64,000 nucleotides of DNA from Dyadobacter luteus. GTDB taxonomy: Bacteria > Bacteroidota > Bacteroidia > Cytophagales > Spirosomataceae. The DNA is taken from the NCBI RefSeq assembly GCF_003383615.1, contig NZ_QNUL01000028.1, positions 18,019 to 82,018 on the forward strand. Direction: 5' to 3'. Under the pieces are notes generated by a model. That model worked only from the letters and a program-made list of their open reading frames with translations. It was not told the DNA's origin and made no database searches. Of the stretch, positions 28,044-37,617 are shown piece by piece. Positions within the stretch are counted from its first letter, which is position 1, and each line of letters opens with the position of its first letter. Made by a program: the position numbers and the translations under genes.

Positions 28044-28910
28044 TCAGGTATTTCTGAATTTTACCGGATTTGTATGAAGATGTTTTTTAAAGAAGTTGTT
28101 AAAATACGTAACTTCTGAAAAGCCAAGCGCATAAGCAATCTCTGAAACCGACCATGTGGTTTGTCTCAATAACAATTTTGCCTCGTTGAGTAAGCGGTCC
28201 GCAATATGATGGGTTGTCGTTTTACTGCTTACCTCCTTCACTACTCTATTTAAATGATTTACATGCACATTCAGATGTTCGGCAAAATCGGAGGCGAAAC
28301 GAAATTGAATGCTACCACCCTTTTCTTTAACAGGAAACTGACCGGCCAGCTCCGTAAAAAATAAATGTGTAATTCTTTGAGCGGCAACATTAGTACTTTT
28401 GGGAAACTGATCCGGTGTAAGTCTTAACGAAAAATCGGTAAGCTCCAACAAATTTTCCCGTGTCAGTTCACGCAGTTCACTTTTGTCGGCTTGCCGCAGC
28501 CACAGCATTCTTTCAAAAGTGTTATACAAAAAATCATATTCTCTGTGCGTCAGATTGTACTCCCGGATCGTCTTGGCAAGCAATACCGGTTGTAATAAAT
28601 CGAGGCAGGTTTGATAAAGTGCATGATCGAAAATGCAGATAAAACCAGACTCGGATTCTCTACCCGTTTTCAAACTTTGAAGCTGGTGGAAACTGTAAAA
28701 ACCAAGACTTTGCCTGCTTATTTCTGCTCCGATTTTACGTCTGACAAGCTTTATAGCGAAATAGTCATCACATCTTTTTACAAAAGCCTCTTCCGCTTCA
28801 TGATCTTCTATTCTATATAATCTCAAACCTTCCTCAGCATGCGCCCTGGGAAGAGATATCGTACGTCCTGGGTTGAAATTGTCTGTTAATATATCTCTGG
28901 TTATGATCAT
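28044..28910 (-). CDS. AraC-family transcriptional regulator
   Basis: 288 residues. An N-terminal effector-like region without a recognisable cupin core, and a C-terminal AraC-type double helix-turn-helix (about 190-288): FAEHLNVHVNHLNRVVKEVS in the first HTH and WSVSEIAYALGFSEVTYFNN in the second, ending KKHLHTNPVKFRNT. It probably binds DNA as a dimer. The next gene on this strand, the lipoprotein at 27749, lies 295 bases away, with the interrupted small frame between. Ligand and targets unknown. Confidence 0.9.
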   Translation of the reverse strand: MIITRDILTDNFNPGRTISLPRAHAEEGLRLYRIEDHEAEEAFVKRCDDYFAIKLVRRKIGAEISRQSLGFYSFHQLQSLKTGRESESGFICIFDHALYQTCLDLLQPVLLAKTIREYNLTHREYDFLYNTFERMLWLRQADKSELRELTRENLLELTDFSLRLTPDQFPKSTNVAAQRITHLFFTELAGQFPVKEKGGSIQFRFASDFAEHLNVHVNHLNRVVKEVSSKTTTHHIADRLLNEAKLLLRQTTWSVSEIAYALGFSEVTYFNNFFKKHLHTNPVKFRNT

Positions 28911-28965
28911 GGCTCAATACTTTACTCTGAAAAAAATCTAAAAATGACAGATATCACTGTCGACT

Positions 28966-29697
28966 TTAAGTTGGATCAACGGGCAGAATATGCTGTAAAA
29001 TCCTGTCGAGGTTAGTTTTGTAACTCCGCCCGATTGGGATTTCTTCGTTATTGACACGGATATAGGTAGACGTGACCGCCTGCATATGATCAAGCGAAAC
29101 TATAAATGACTTATGGATGCGTATAAACCGATCCGGAGGAAGCTTTTCTTCCAGATAACTGATCCTCAGATACGTAACCAGTGGGCCGGTTATTGTATGT
29201 ATTCTCACGTAATCTTTAAGACTTTCGATCCACAAAATATCATCAAGAAACAGCTTTACCATTTCCTTATCAACCTTGAAATATTGATAAGCCCTTGTCG
29301 CTTTGGCAGGCGAAACAGGTTCTGGCAGAGCCCCACCAGACTGGGCAAAACGATGCACTTTGCCCACAGACATCAAAAACCGATCGAATGCTATTGGTTT
29401 CACCAGGAAATCAATGGCGTCAAACTCATAGCTATCCAGCGCATATTCACGAAATGCAGTTGTAAAAATAACCTTCGGCCTGTAGCCAAGCGGACGCAGT
29501 AAATCGAAGCCGGTTAAGCCGGGCATTTGTATATCAAGAAAGATCAGGTCAACCTGATTCTTCTGCAGAAAACCTAAACCTTGTCTCGGACTATTGGCCG
29601 TTCCTACAAGTTCAAGATCCGGCAGCCGGCCGATATAATCTTTCAGTAAATCAGTCGCTAAAGGCTCGTCATCGAGCACAAAACATTGAATTGCCAT
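28966..29697 (-). CDS. LytTR-family response regulator
   Basis: 243 residues: receiver (acidic DDE at 9-11, phospho-acceptor D55 in LIFLDIQMPG, Lys in FLVKPIAFDRF) and C-terminal LytTR DNA-binding domain (about 140-240: WIESLKDYVRIHT, FIRIHKSFIVSLDHM, IPIGRSYKTNLDRIL). Its ATG shares a base with the stop of the sensor gene (TGATG), so the two are coupled. Targets unknown. Confidence 0.94.
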   Translation of the reverse strand: MAIQCFVLDDEPLATDLLKDYIGRLPDLELVGTANSPRQGLGFLQKNQVDLIFLDIQMPGLTGFDLLRPLGYRPKVIFTTAFREYALDSYEFDAIDFLVKPIAFDRFLMSVGKVHRFAQSGGALPEPVSPAKATRAYQYFKVDKEMVKLFLDDILWIESLKDYVRIHTITGPLVTYLRISYLEEKLPPDRFIRIHKSFIVSLDHMQAVTSTYIRVNNEEIPIGRSYKTNLDRILQHILPVDPT

Positions 29698-30746
29698 CAG
29701 ACTAAATTAAATTTTAAAACCGCCAGAAATTGTCCGTTCTCCGCCAAAGTCACCAGTTCGTGCCCGTCAGGAAAAAGAAACTCCATTCTTTTTCTCAGAT
29801 TACTCAATCCTAAACCAGAGCTAAATGCCAGCGGCAGATCCTGTGTCACCGAATTTTCTACTGAAAAAACCAGCAGATTATTGTGTACGGATAAGTGCAT
29901 CTGTATCCAGCAATTCCCCTCCGTTTGTGCCGCACCATGCTTAAAAGCATTCTCCACAAAGGGAAGAAGCAGCATCGGCGGTATAAGTAATCGATGCAGG
30001 CTTGCCAGCGAATCAAAGTTGGTTTGCACATCAAGCCGGTCGCCATACCGGATCTGTTCAAGTGAAATATAATCCCGGATGTACTCCATTTCCTTCGCAA
30101 GTGGCACGCTATCCCGATGGCTTTCATGCAACTGATAGTTGAGCAGACCCGCCAGCCGATGCAGCAGATTAGGCATTTGTAAGGGCTGATGCAACGACAC
30201 GGAAATGAGGTTGTTCAGTGTATTAAACAGGAAATGCGGCTGTACCTGCGATTGCAGCAAACGATATTCTGCAGACATTTTCTCTCTGCGGTAAGTTTCA
30301 TTTTCCTGCTGTTGTTTGAGCATGTGACGTACCAGATCTACGGTCACGAAAAGTGCCACCACTAAATGCAGCTGGATAGACTCGGCAAAGATCTTAGGCC
30401 AATAAATCAAAACCTTGTTCAAGCCTTCAGGGTGATAGGCAGGGTAAAACAAATAGTAGTTGACGCACCTCCGCATCAAACCGAACAAGAGTAATCCACC
30501 AACAAGACTTATTAAAAATCCTCCGAGACGATTTCGAAGAAGAAAGTGCCTGACCGTTACAATCAAATGCCAGTAACCGGCCAGGATCAGAATAGGAATA
30601 TTGATACTGATAAAACAGAAACTCCTCTGAAAGTTGTCCGAGTAAGCTCCAGTATTTAACCATTCAAACAGAAAGTAGGCAAGCCAGAAAACACTTTGCG
30701 TCCAGGCCTGTCTGTAATAAGGTTTTAATGAAGAAACTCCGATCAT
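29697..30746 (-). CDS. LytS-like sensor histidine kinase
   Basis: About 349 residues. Four membrane helices in the first 145 residues, then the His_kinase domain with the H of QVQPHFLFNTLNNLIS (residue about 171) and a short HATPase region (FVENAFKHGA, and GLGLSNLRKRMEFLFP). This is the 5TM/LytS-type of Bacteroidota kinases paired with LytTR regulators. The frame opens with TTG at 30773, so the ATG at 30746 is preferred. Stimulus unknown. Confidence 0.92.
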   Translation of the reverse strand: MIGVSSLKPYYRQAWTQSVFWLAYFLFEWLNTGAYSDNFQRSFCFISINIPILILAGYWHLIVTVRHFLLRNRLGGFLISLVGGLLLFGLMRRCVNYYLFYPAYHPEGLNKVLIYWPKIFAESIQLHLVVALFVTVDLVRHMLKQQQENETYRREKMSAEYRLLQSQVQPHFLFNTLNNLISVSLHQPLQMPNLLHRLAGLLNYQLHESHRDSVPLAKEMEYIRDYISLEQIRYGDRLDVQTNFDSLASLHRLLIPPMLLLPFVENAFKHGAAQTEGNCWIQMHLSVHNNLLVFSVENSVTQDLPLAFSSGLGLSNLRKRMEFLFPDGHELVTLAENGQFLAVLKFNLV

Positions 30747-30997
30747 CAGCTGCGAATCAAATACCAAAATCAAATCTATAAGATTTCAGATTAATAATCC
30801 GGGCTATTCGACTAACGGCAAAAACACCACGACCAACTACATGGTTTGATCGCTTAATCAATTATTCAAGATAAGTAAAAACGACTCCGGTTATGTAAAA
30901 CATAACGCGTGCGGCTATACGGAAGCAGGTATAGACGATGTGCTACCCGGATGAGTTTCTGTGCAGAATTCAGTACTGCTCTCTTCTTCCCGGACTC

Positions 30998-31441
30998 CTA
31001 TTTGATTAAAATCCTTACAATGTATGGCGCTCCATTGCCGTCATCGCCGCTTTCAGAATAAACATCGACAACCCCTATCTCGTAAGAACCATAGCTCTTA
31101 ATTCCCTGATATGATTTTTCGAGCACCTCCCAAGACTTGCCTGTTCTTTTTTGATCGCTTCTGACTGTGATGTCAGTTCTGAATACCAGATCTGTATCGC
31201 CAATACTAATAAAAACATCATAAACTCTGTGCATGGTAAAGACTCCATCCTGAGTTCCTACACCTTCACTAAAAATTGGCGTTACAGAAGCCAAAGTTAC
31301 TTCCAAAGTCTCTTTCCCGATCGTAACCGGCTCAGAAACACCTTCCCTGAGTTCAATACCCTCACTCTGAGGATCAGGTGTATCCTTTTTACCGCAAGAT
31401 AAAAGTGAAAGAATGAAAATGATACAGATATATTTCAGCAT
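30998..31441 (-). CDS. Small lipoprotein, unknown
   Basis: 147 residues with a clear lipobox (LLSCGKK, lipid Cys 16). The mature part is predicted as beta-sandwich-like (ELREGVSEPVTIGKETLEVT, and TDLVFRTDITVRSDQKR). Not recognised. It is the first of three small lipoprotein genes on the same strand up to 32531, separated by 132 and about 90 bases. Confidence 0.6.
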   Translation of the reverse strand: MLKYICIIFILSLLSCGKKDTPDPQSEGIELREGVSEPVTIGKETLEVTLASVTPIFSEGVGTQDGVFTMHRVYDVFISIGDTDLVFRTDITVRSDQKRTGKSWEVLEKSYQGIKSYGSYEIGVVDVYSESGDDGNGAPYIVRILIK

Positions 31442-31573
31442 AAATCAATTGTGTTAGATCGGAGATGAATTTATAATACATCTGACACGACTAAATCCGG
31501 ATCGGTTGGAAAACAAAAGAAAAATATACAAAAAAAGCTATCTTACCTGACTGCACATTAAATCAGTAAAAAA

Positions 31574-31978
31574 TCACTTGTGAAAAGTAATACCGATGGC
31601 AAGATCTCCGGATGTTGTATCCTTTATCGGCTGATATTGGATAAATAATGAATCACCAGCCATATCTCTGACAATCTGCTTAATACTCTGATGCACAGGA
31701 ATAGCAAAACCACCATTTTGAGAAAAAGAGTTGTTTGTTGAAAATCGGATAATAGCCATATCGGATAACGTCCCCTGATAACTTATTGAAAATGAAGAGG
31801 CCCTGTTTCTATTTTCCAGCACCATAACAGTATCCCGGCCAGGATTATTGATAGGAAGAAAGTGAGTAACAATCGGATCAGGAGCTCTATAATTATTACA
31901 GCTTAATAATCCAAACAACAGCAAAGCTCCCATAAATACACTGAGAACCAAAGTAGTAAATACTTTATCAATAACCAT
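31574..31978 (-). CDS. Small lipoprotein, paralogue of 51603 gene
   Basis: About 134 residues from Met 31978 (MVIDKVFTTLVLSVFMGALL, then LFGLLSCNN); the frame is open to 32017. Lipid Cys follows LLS. The end DTTSGDLAIGITFHK and the middle FSISYQGTLSDMAIIRFS correspond to DSTSGNLEIKIKL and VHFTVEGSLSHDARIIWS in the lipoprotein at 51603-51986. A family of small beta-rich lipoproteins is inferred; function unknown. Confidence 0.55.
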   Translation of the reverse strand: MVIDKVFTTLVLSVFMGALLLFGLLSCNNYRAPDPIVTHFLPINNPGRDTVMVLENRNRASSFSISYQGTLSDMAIIRFSTNNSFSQNGGFAIPVHQSIKQIVRDMAGDSLFIQYQPIKDTTSGDLAIGITFHK

Positions 31979-32069
31979 TTTAATAGGTAAGGATAGATAA
32001 TTTAACATTCTTGACATATCTGAGTATTTTGCTGAAATAGAGAAAAAAAACAGACATTGATACTACAGC

Positions 32070-32531
32070 CTACTGCATGGATTTGAAAATATACTTATGA
32101 TTGCCATCCTTTGAAATGACTTCCCCGTCCTGAGTAACTCTGGAAACCTGATCCCAACCGTTACACTTTTGGTTATTTGTATAGGTTTCCAATTTTATTT
32201 TAGCAAGAATCCTTTGATCGACTTCTAAATAAAGCTCAGGATCATTGGCAGACCTCGAATCTGATATAATTGTTGAACCCTGAAAGTACTTATCTTGAAT
32301 CAGCGGACTTAATATATATCTTTTCTGCTCCCCATCTCTATAATACACTTTAACAGAGGCGTTTGCAGCTAAATCTTCCGGATAGTTTTTATCAGCGTCT
32401 GCAATCTGAAAAGAAAAATCTGGTGGCGGACTCATACATTCCTTTTTCGCGCAGCCGTAGGTAACGACAGTCAATACCAAAAATATAGTCTGAAACCTGA
32501 AAAATTGTCTAAAATGCATATATCCTCTCAT
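32070..32531 (-). CDS. Small lipoprotein, unknown
   Basis: 153 residues with signal peptide and lipobox (TYGCAKKEC, lipid Cys about 27). Mature part has two cysteines and beta-rich character (KVYYRDGEQKRYILSPLIQD). A Met at 32519 (MHFRQFF) could be the true start. Not recognised. Confidence 0.6.
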   Translation of the reverse strand: MRGYMHFRQFFRFQTIFLVLTVVTYGCAKKECMSPPPDFSFQIADADKNYPEDLAANASVKVYYRDGEQKRYILSPLIQDKYFQGSTIISDSRSANDPELYLEVDQRILAKIKLETYTNNQKCNGWDQVSRVTQDGEVISKDGNHKYIFKSMQ

Positions 32532-32824
32532 TTCGGAAGTTCATTTATTGTTTTGCAAATTACCCATTTTGTCGAATTCAACAAGTCAAATAAGGTATAC
32601 AATAAAATACCTACACCACCTTCACAACAATTACCATGCTGATCATCCTTTAATACGAAAGACAATTTCACTATTAAAGTTTACTACTTTATGAATAAAA
32701 TGACAGTTAATCAGCTATGACTGTCCGATACATTTCCCTCCAATTGCACTTTCTTCATCCACTTATTTTATAAAAAAATATCTGAATCAATTTTTCAATT
32801 TCAATCTGACAGTCTCCAATTCAA

Positions 32825-34039
32825 CTATTCTCTATTTTCGGAGATTTGATTATCTGATTTTAGTCCAACCATCGTAATATATCCCTTCGTACCATCGATC
32901 AATTCAACTCTATAACCTTTCGCCCATTGTCCGATAATACGTACTGTTTCGTTTTTTGCAACAACACGTATTTTCTCAGAATCTGAAAATGCAGGGGAGG
33001 AAAATAAGTTAACTTTCGATTGAATACGCACGGTATCGCCCAACCACTTTGAAGATACCGGCAAGCCAGGTACCTTTTCTTTCTTGTCGTTAATGAACGG
33101 AAAAGGATCCACAGCACCGGCACCACGCGCGTAAATTCCAAAATGCAGATGCGGCGAAGTTGTAATGGCGTTTCCCGTATTTCCCACTAAACCCAATGTA
33201 TCACCTCGAATTACCCGCTTTCCTACAGACACCAGCTGACTATCCAGATGGGCGTAATACAGCGAATAAGGGCTGCCGGAAGCAGAAAGAAAAACAATTT
33301 TTCCGCCAAGGTTATTGGTACCTGTCTGGGTCACCCAGCCGTCTTCGGAAGCTACGACGGGAGTACCACGTGGTGCTTTAATGTCAATCCCCTCATGAGA
33401 ACGGCTTCCACCGTCCCTTTGTGCGCCCCAGAAACTCATCAGGCTTTGAATACCGTGACCGGCAACGGGAAAAACCAGAGTAGGTAATGTCATGACAGTC
33501 ACCGCAACTTTGAGTCTTTCATTCAGGCCGGTCTGGAGTCTCAGCACCAACGTATCTTCCTGATGATCAGAAATCGTCAACGTGTTGTTGTTTGTTTTTA
33601 AATATTCAATCCGTTGTGGTTTTCCATTTGCTTTGCTACGGTAGACTTCAACAAATAACTGTGACGAAGAATCTTCTTCACTTTTGGAGGAAGTGATCAG
33701 CAGTTTTCTTCCTTGTGGAACTTTGAAACGAATGGATTGTGCAGGTAGTGAATCACCGAGAAAAAATCTCTCCTGCAAGGGAACGGATGAAAAAAGAGTA
33801 TCCGTTAAAACCTCCTTCCCGACCCGAAACCACGTTTGTCCGGCAGCTGTTTTCTCTGCTTTTGACTTATATAAGTCCTGTTCATAATGCTCTTGCGGCG
33901 TAACGGGAAACCAGCGGGAAACAGGAACCGGTTTGCAGGAAACCATGTAGACGAAAGCCAAAGCTGCCGATATACACCTGAGAATTAATTTTGTGACCTG
34001 ATTTGCTGTTATCATATTTGGCTGTGATAACAAATTCAT
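32825..34039 (-). CDS. M23 metallopeptidase lipoprotein with SH3 tail
   Basis: About 404 residues. A membrane-like signal ending VSC suggests a lipoprotein; a Met at 34015 may be the start. The M23 (LytM-type) peptidase motifs are visible: SRSHEGIDIKAPRGTPVVAS (His and Asp of the zinc site) and SPHLHFGIYARG. The C-terminal 70 residues look like a bacterial SH3 domain (VNLFSSPAFSDSEKIRVVAK, ending GYITMVGLK), likely for peptidoglycan binding. A role in cell-wall turnover or as a regulator of an amidase is likely. The N-terminal 190 residues are family-unknown beta structure. Confidence 0.88.
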   Translation of the reverse strand: MNLLSQPNMITANQVTKLILRCISAALAFVYMVSCKPVPVSRWFPVTPQEHYEQDLYKSKAEKTAAGQTWFRVGKEVLTDTLFSSVPLQERFFLGDSLPAQSIRFKVPQGRKLLITSSKSEEDSSSQLFVEVYRSKANGKPQRIEYLKTNNNTLTISDHQEDTLVLRLQTGLNERLKVAVTVMTLPTLVFPVAGHGIQSLMSFWGAQRDGGSRSHEGIDIKAPRGTPVVASEDGWVTQTGTNNLGGKIVFLSASGSPYSLYYAHLDSQLVSVGKRVIRGDTLGLVGNTGNAITTSPHLHFGIYARGAGAVDPFPFINDKKEKVPGLPVSSKWLGDTVRIQSKVNLFSSPAFSDSEKIRVVAKNETVRIIGQWAKGYRVELIDGTKGYITMVGLKSDNQISENRE

Positions 34040-34412
34040 GCCATCAAAAGTATGCGACGTTAATCGGAGCGTTCATGCATATTCGCAAGACCATTTGCTA
34101 CGTGGGGGCTCAACACTTTTCATCGGCACCAGTCCACTTGGGTAATTTCTATATCTGCAGGATTTGAGTTATACAATACCTGTAAAAAGCATAGAATAAA
34201 ATCCCACTGGTCATTACGCCAGCAATAAAAACCAGGCAAAACGAAAAACGGGGGGAAGCGTGAGAGCCAAAATGTAAAATAGTCAGTAATTACTCCATTT
34301 CAGATAGTTAGATTAACACACAATAATCCTTTGAATTTCAATAGGTTATTTAAACTAATCCCATAGAGTATTTTATTCTTAATCCTTAAATCAATCTAAC
34401 CAGCGTTTGAAA
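34040..34412. other. 373-base intergenic region
   Basis: Lies between divergent genes (M23 lipoprotein and ScyD-like lipoprotein). No reading frame of note, no strong hairpin and no clear promoter box could be identified; presumably it carries both promoters. Confidence 0.4.
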
Positions 34413-35399
34413 ATGAGAAAGCTATTCTTAACACTATCCATTGCTGTATTCGCTCTCCTCTGTCAGCATTGTACAAAAGACCACGTACAACCTATTCCCG
34501 AACCAACCGCGTTTCAATCCGCGCCATTTGCCAGTAATCTGAAGGCCCCTATCGGAATCGAAGCGGATGACAAGGGTAACATTTGGGTTACTGAAGCAGG
34601 AACGGGAAGTAACAACAAAGACGCGAGCGTATCCATGATTACACCATCGGGTCAAAAAACAGTTTTTGTAACCGGACTGCTCTCAGAAACAAATCAGGGG
34701 TCGATTGAAGGGATCAGTAAATTACTCTATCGGGATGGAAAATTATATTTCCTGCACGGTATCAGCGGGCTTTTATATATCGCTGATGTGTCAGGATTCA
34801 AGTCAGGTGATGCTCCGGTGAGCCTGGCAAGTATCCCCTCTTACGACCTGAAGACCTTTGTGGAAAGCAAACGGTTGACTGATCCGGTTAACTCTAATGG
34901 GTTTGAGCTTGCCTTCGGTCCTGATAATAATTTATACATTGTGGACGCAGGTGGCAATGCGATTATTAAAAGAGATCAGACAAATGGTAATCTGAGTGTA
35001 TTTGCCACCTTTCCCAAAACTGAAGCAGGCGATGAGGCCGTGCCAACCGGCATTGTTTACGATGGAAGCAAATTTCTCGTAAGTACTCTGACTGGCTTTC
35101 CTTTTATACCCGGCGCAGCGAAAATTTTTCAGGTAACAACTTCCGGCGTAGTGAGTATGTACAAAGGCAAATTCACGACGTTGGCAGGTATTGCGTTATC
35201 GGCAAATAACAAACCTATCGTTGTCCAGCATGGTGCTTTTGGGATGGGTTTCACTGCCGGAACAGGCAAAGTGGTGGATGAAAACGGCAATACGCTATTT
35301 GATAACCTGTCTCAACCGACCGACATCATACGCATTGGTGAAAAAACTTACTATGTGCTGAGCTATAAAGATGGAACGATCAGTAAACTTTCTTACTAA
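34413..35399 (+). CDS. ScyD/ScyE-like beta-propeller lipoprotein
   Basis: A 328-residue protein with signal and lipobox (LLCQHC). The body has NHL/SMP-30-like blades, and matches the ScyD/ScyE family pattern: APIGIEADDKGNIWVTEAGT, FELAFGPDNNLYIVDAGGN, VPTGIVYDGSKFLVSTLTG and QPTDIIRIGEKTYYVLSY. ScyD/ScyE was first noted in scytonemin gene clusters, but in Bacteroidota these are simply uncharacterised exported propellers. The frame begins with TTG at 34407; the ATG at 34413 is preferred. Confidence 0.82.
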   Translation: MRKLFLTLSIAVFALLCQHCTKDHVQPIPEPTAFQSAPFASNLKAPIGIEADDKGNIWVTEAGTGSNNKDASVSMITPSGQKTVFVTGLLSETNQGSIEGISKLLYRDGKLYFLHGISGLLYIADVSGFKSGDAPVSLASIPSYDLKTFVESKRLTDPVNSNGFELAFGPDNNLYIVDAGGNAIIKRDQTNGNLSVFATFPKTEAGDEAVPTGIVYDGSKFLVSTLTGFPFIPGAAKIFQVTTSGVVSMYKGKFTTLAGIALSANNKPIVVQHGAFGMGFTAGTGKVVDENGNTLFDNLSQPTDIIRIGEKTYYVLSYKDGTISKLSY

Positions 35400-35428
35400 G
35401 AAGTTCGCATCAACCAACCGGCGTGTAA

Positions 35429-35470
35429 AACAATTGAGCCCTTCTACGATTTGTGAAGGGCTCAATTGTT
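35429..35470. terminator. Strong bidirectional terminator
   Basis: AACAATTGAGCCCTTC (35429-35444) pairs perfectly with GAAGGGCTCAATTGTT (35455-35470), a 16-bp stem with a 10-base loop, between convergent genes ending at 35399 and 35510. Confidence 0.85.
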
Positions 35471-35509
35471 ATCTAAATGCGCCTGAGCAATCTGTTATTC
35501 GGCTTTACT

Positions 35510-36775
35510 TCAGTTCAAATAAAAGCTGGCATTGCCCTTTGTTTGCTGGGTGTGGATTACGTAATCGTAGTCTTCCAGCAAGTTGCCTTTAAAAAATTGG
35601 TTTTCAGTTGCTCCAAATACCAGCAACCTATATGTCTCGGGCAAAGTACCACCTTTTAGACCTGGAATTACTTTTGCAGTTTCGAATAGAAAAACAGGAA
35701 TATCAATTTCTGAAAGGTATTTTTCAAATGTATCATCGCCTCCAGCCAAAACAGGGTTTTTATCAATTACCCTGCCAGCAGCTGGATTTGTCGCAGTATA
35801 AAAACCAGAAGCCGTAGTTTGCCCTATCACCTTGTAATCCTTCCCTAATTTTTTATTCAGGTAATATCCCATGCTATTCGAGAAAACGTTGGATGTCTTC
35901 TGAACATGCCCGTTGTGCGCCAAAATTATAATTTTGTTACCAGGCTTAGTTTCACTTAACACATTAACAGCCATGAGTGAGTCACGAACTGTCGATTGAA
36001 GAACAGGGTCCGCTGCTATTACCGGATCGTTCAAAGCAAGAAATTGCTTATAGTTTGTTACACTTTTGACAAATAAGCTGTTCCTTTTGCAATCTGAATT
36101 GCTTGTGTCGATCCTTTCAAACACAAAGTCACTGACATTTTTCAGATCCGCAAAATCCTGCTCACTAAACGAATGGTTGTACACTTCGTTGTTGAGTAGT
36201 CCGTAATAATAACTCAACTGTTTCAGAGAGTCGCTCACAGCATTTTTACTAGGGAAACACATATCACTGATATTCTGTAGTGCCTGAAACGGAGACTGCA
36301 TATCAAAACCAAAAAACCTGATATTCTGCTTTCCTGATTGATTCAGACTTTTAATTGATTCAACCATTTCTACAAACTCAGTACATTCATAGTTATAGAG
36401 ACGAAATGATTTCAGGATGGCTTTTAAATCACCTTCATTCTTAAAAATATACTCATTCAGTTTGTCGACTTCTGCCATGGGTGCTTCGAGACCAATTTTG
36501 TTGATCGATTTATCTGCGACAAGCGATCGGATCAACGCCATTCTCACCTTGAAAAACTCCGACGTACCATGGGATTGCTCACCAATCCCCAGCACCTGAA
36601 AATCTTTGCTGATCAAGTTAACAGCCGCCCCGATTCCCTCGCCACTTAAAACTTCCCCGGCTGGTAATTTTACTACATGCGTCTTTAGCGCCTTAACCAA
36701 TTCTGCATGCTGCGCATTTGAAAATTTAAAAATTACGAATTGAAGCAGACAAATAATTATCAGAATAGATTTCAT
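35510..36775 (-). CDS. Erythromycin esterase-like protein
   Basis: 421 residues with a signal peptide (MKSILIIICLLQFVIFKFSN). Erythromycin-esterase family (EreA/B-like hydrolase fold): GIGEQSHGTSEFFKVR with the conserved Glu and His, KIGLEAP, FFGFDMQSPFQ, and IILAHNGHVQKTS with a second conserved His. True Ere enzymes open the macrolactone ring; most family members in environmental bacteria have unknown substrates, so resistance should not be assumed. It is monocistronic. Confidence 0.82.
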   Translation of the reverse strand: MKSILIIICLLQFVIFKFSNAQHAELVKALKTHVVKLPAGEVLSGEGIGAAVNLISKDFQVLGIGEQSHGTSEFFKVRMALIRSLVADKSINKIGLEAPMAEVDKLNEYIFKNEGDLKAILKSFRLYNYECTEFVEMVESIKSLNQSGKQNIRFFGFDMQSPFQALQNISDMCFPSKNAVSDSLKQLSYYYGLLNNEVYNHSFSEQDFADLKNVSDFVFERIDTSNSDCKRNSLFVKSVTNYKQFLALNDPVIAADPVLQSTVRDSLMAVNVLSETKPGNKIIILAHNGHVQKTSNVFSNSMGYYLNKKLGKDYKVIGQTTASGFYTATNPAAGRVIDKNPVLAGGDDTFEKYLSEIDIPVFLFETAKVIPGLKGGTLPETYRLLVFGATENQFFKGNLLEDYDYVIHTQQTKGNASFYLN

Positions 36776-36948
36776 ATATTAAATATATAATTTACTTCTA
36801 TATAAAGCAAACAAAAGTTACACTTTACTTTCATATCCATAAATATTGTATTCTCTTTAAGATGTCAATCGGCCGTCCATTTCTCCCCATGTGCCACTTA
36901 TCCTTTCCGGGAGCACCAAAGCCGTAACATTTTTGTACATTCAAAGGT

Positions 36949-37614
36949 ATGCAACTTACTGCTATGGATACTTTACTCACCTTTTTGATCATTTTTATAC
37001 CAGCCGGACTTTGTTTCTGGCAATTGATGCGTTTTACAAGAGATACTGTAGGTACACGCTCACCTTTAAAAATATCCCGTGTTTACAAGACCACCGCGCT
37101 GTCTTTCTTTTTTCGCCTTGACAGCACCATTCCTCTATATTGCTTTTTTGTAAGCGGTTTATTATTTAAGGTATGTTTTCTTAAACCTGCGCCAGTCTCC
37201 GTTTTTCTGGAAAATGCCGCTTTAAAATCTCTGACCTTGACTGTAATGATTGCCCTTTTCCTGCTTATTGGAATTCTGTCATTGGCTATTGACCTCAATC
37301 ACTGGCAATATGCAAAAAATGTAGTGATCACCACACTGCCTGAACAGCACACTATTGAACTGAAAATGGGTGATACCGAACTTATTCTGAACGAAGGGGA
37401 TATTCAGGCTATACACCATTATCACAATGATGCAAAACTTCGCAAGGCCTATGGGGAGTACCAGCTGACCAACGGCGATTTCTTTTTTCTTCCTGATACA
37501 GTAGAAGGCGTATGGGTAATCAAAGAGTATTTCAAAAATATACCCGAAGATTCAACAGTTAAAACGCTTCCTTTCATAAAACAGCATTCCGGCACCGAGT
37601 CAGCCGGTGGCTAA
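36949..37614 (+). CDS. Membrane protein with C-terminal soluble domain, unknown
   Basis: 221 residues. Three membrane helices (about 8-28, 53-80 and 95-115), then a soluble domain (about 125-221) of mixed beta/alpha character: VVITTLPEQHTIELKMGDTE, IQAIHHYHNDAK, and FFFLPDTVEGVWVIKEYF. The soluble part resembles PH-like or LytTR-like small domains only loosely, so no call is made. The Met at 36964 is an alternative start. It ends only 3 bases from the next convergent gene. Confidence 0.6.
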   Translation: MQLTAMDTLLTFLIIFIPAGLCFWQLMRFTRDTVGTRSPLKISRVYKTTALSFFFRLDSTIPLYCFFVSGLLFKVCFLKPAPVSVFLENAALKSLTLTVMIALFLLIGILSLAIDLNHWQYAKNVVITTLPEQHTIELKMGDTELILNEGDIQAIHHYHNDAKLRKAYGEYQLTNGDFFFLPDTVEGVWVIKEYFKNIPEDSTVKTLPFIKQHSGTESAGG

Positions 37615-37617
37615 CGA

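Noticed and set aside
35510..36775. Macrolide resistance gene
   Set aside because: The erythromycin-esterase family is large and mostly of unknown substrate; no resistance context is present.
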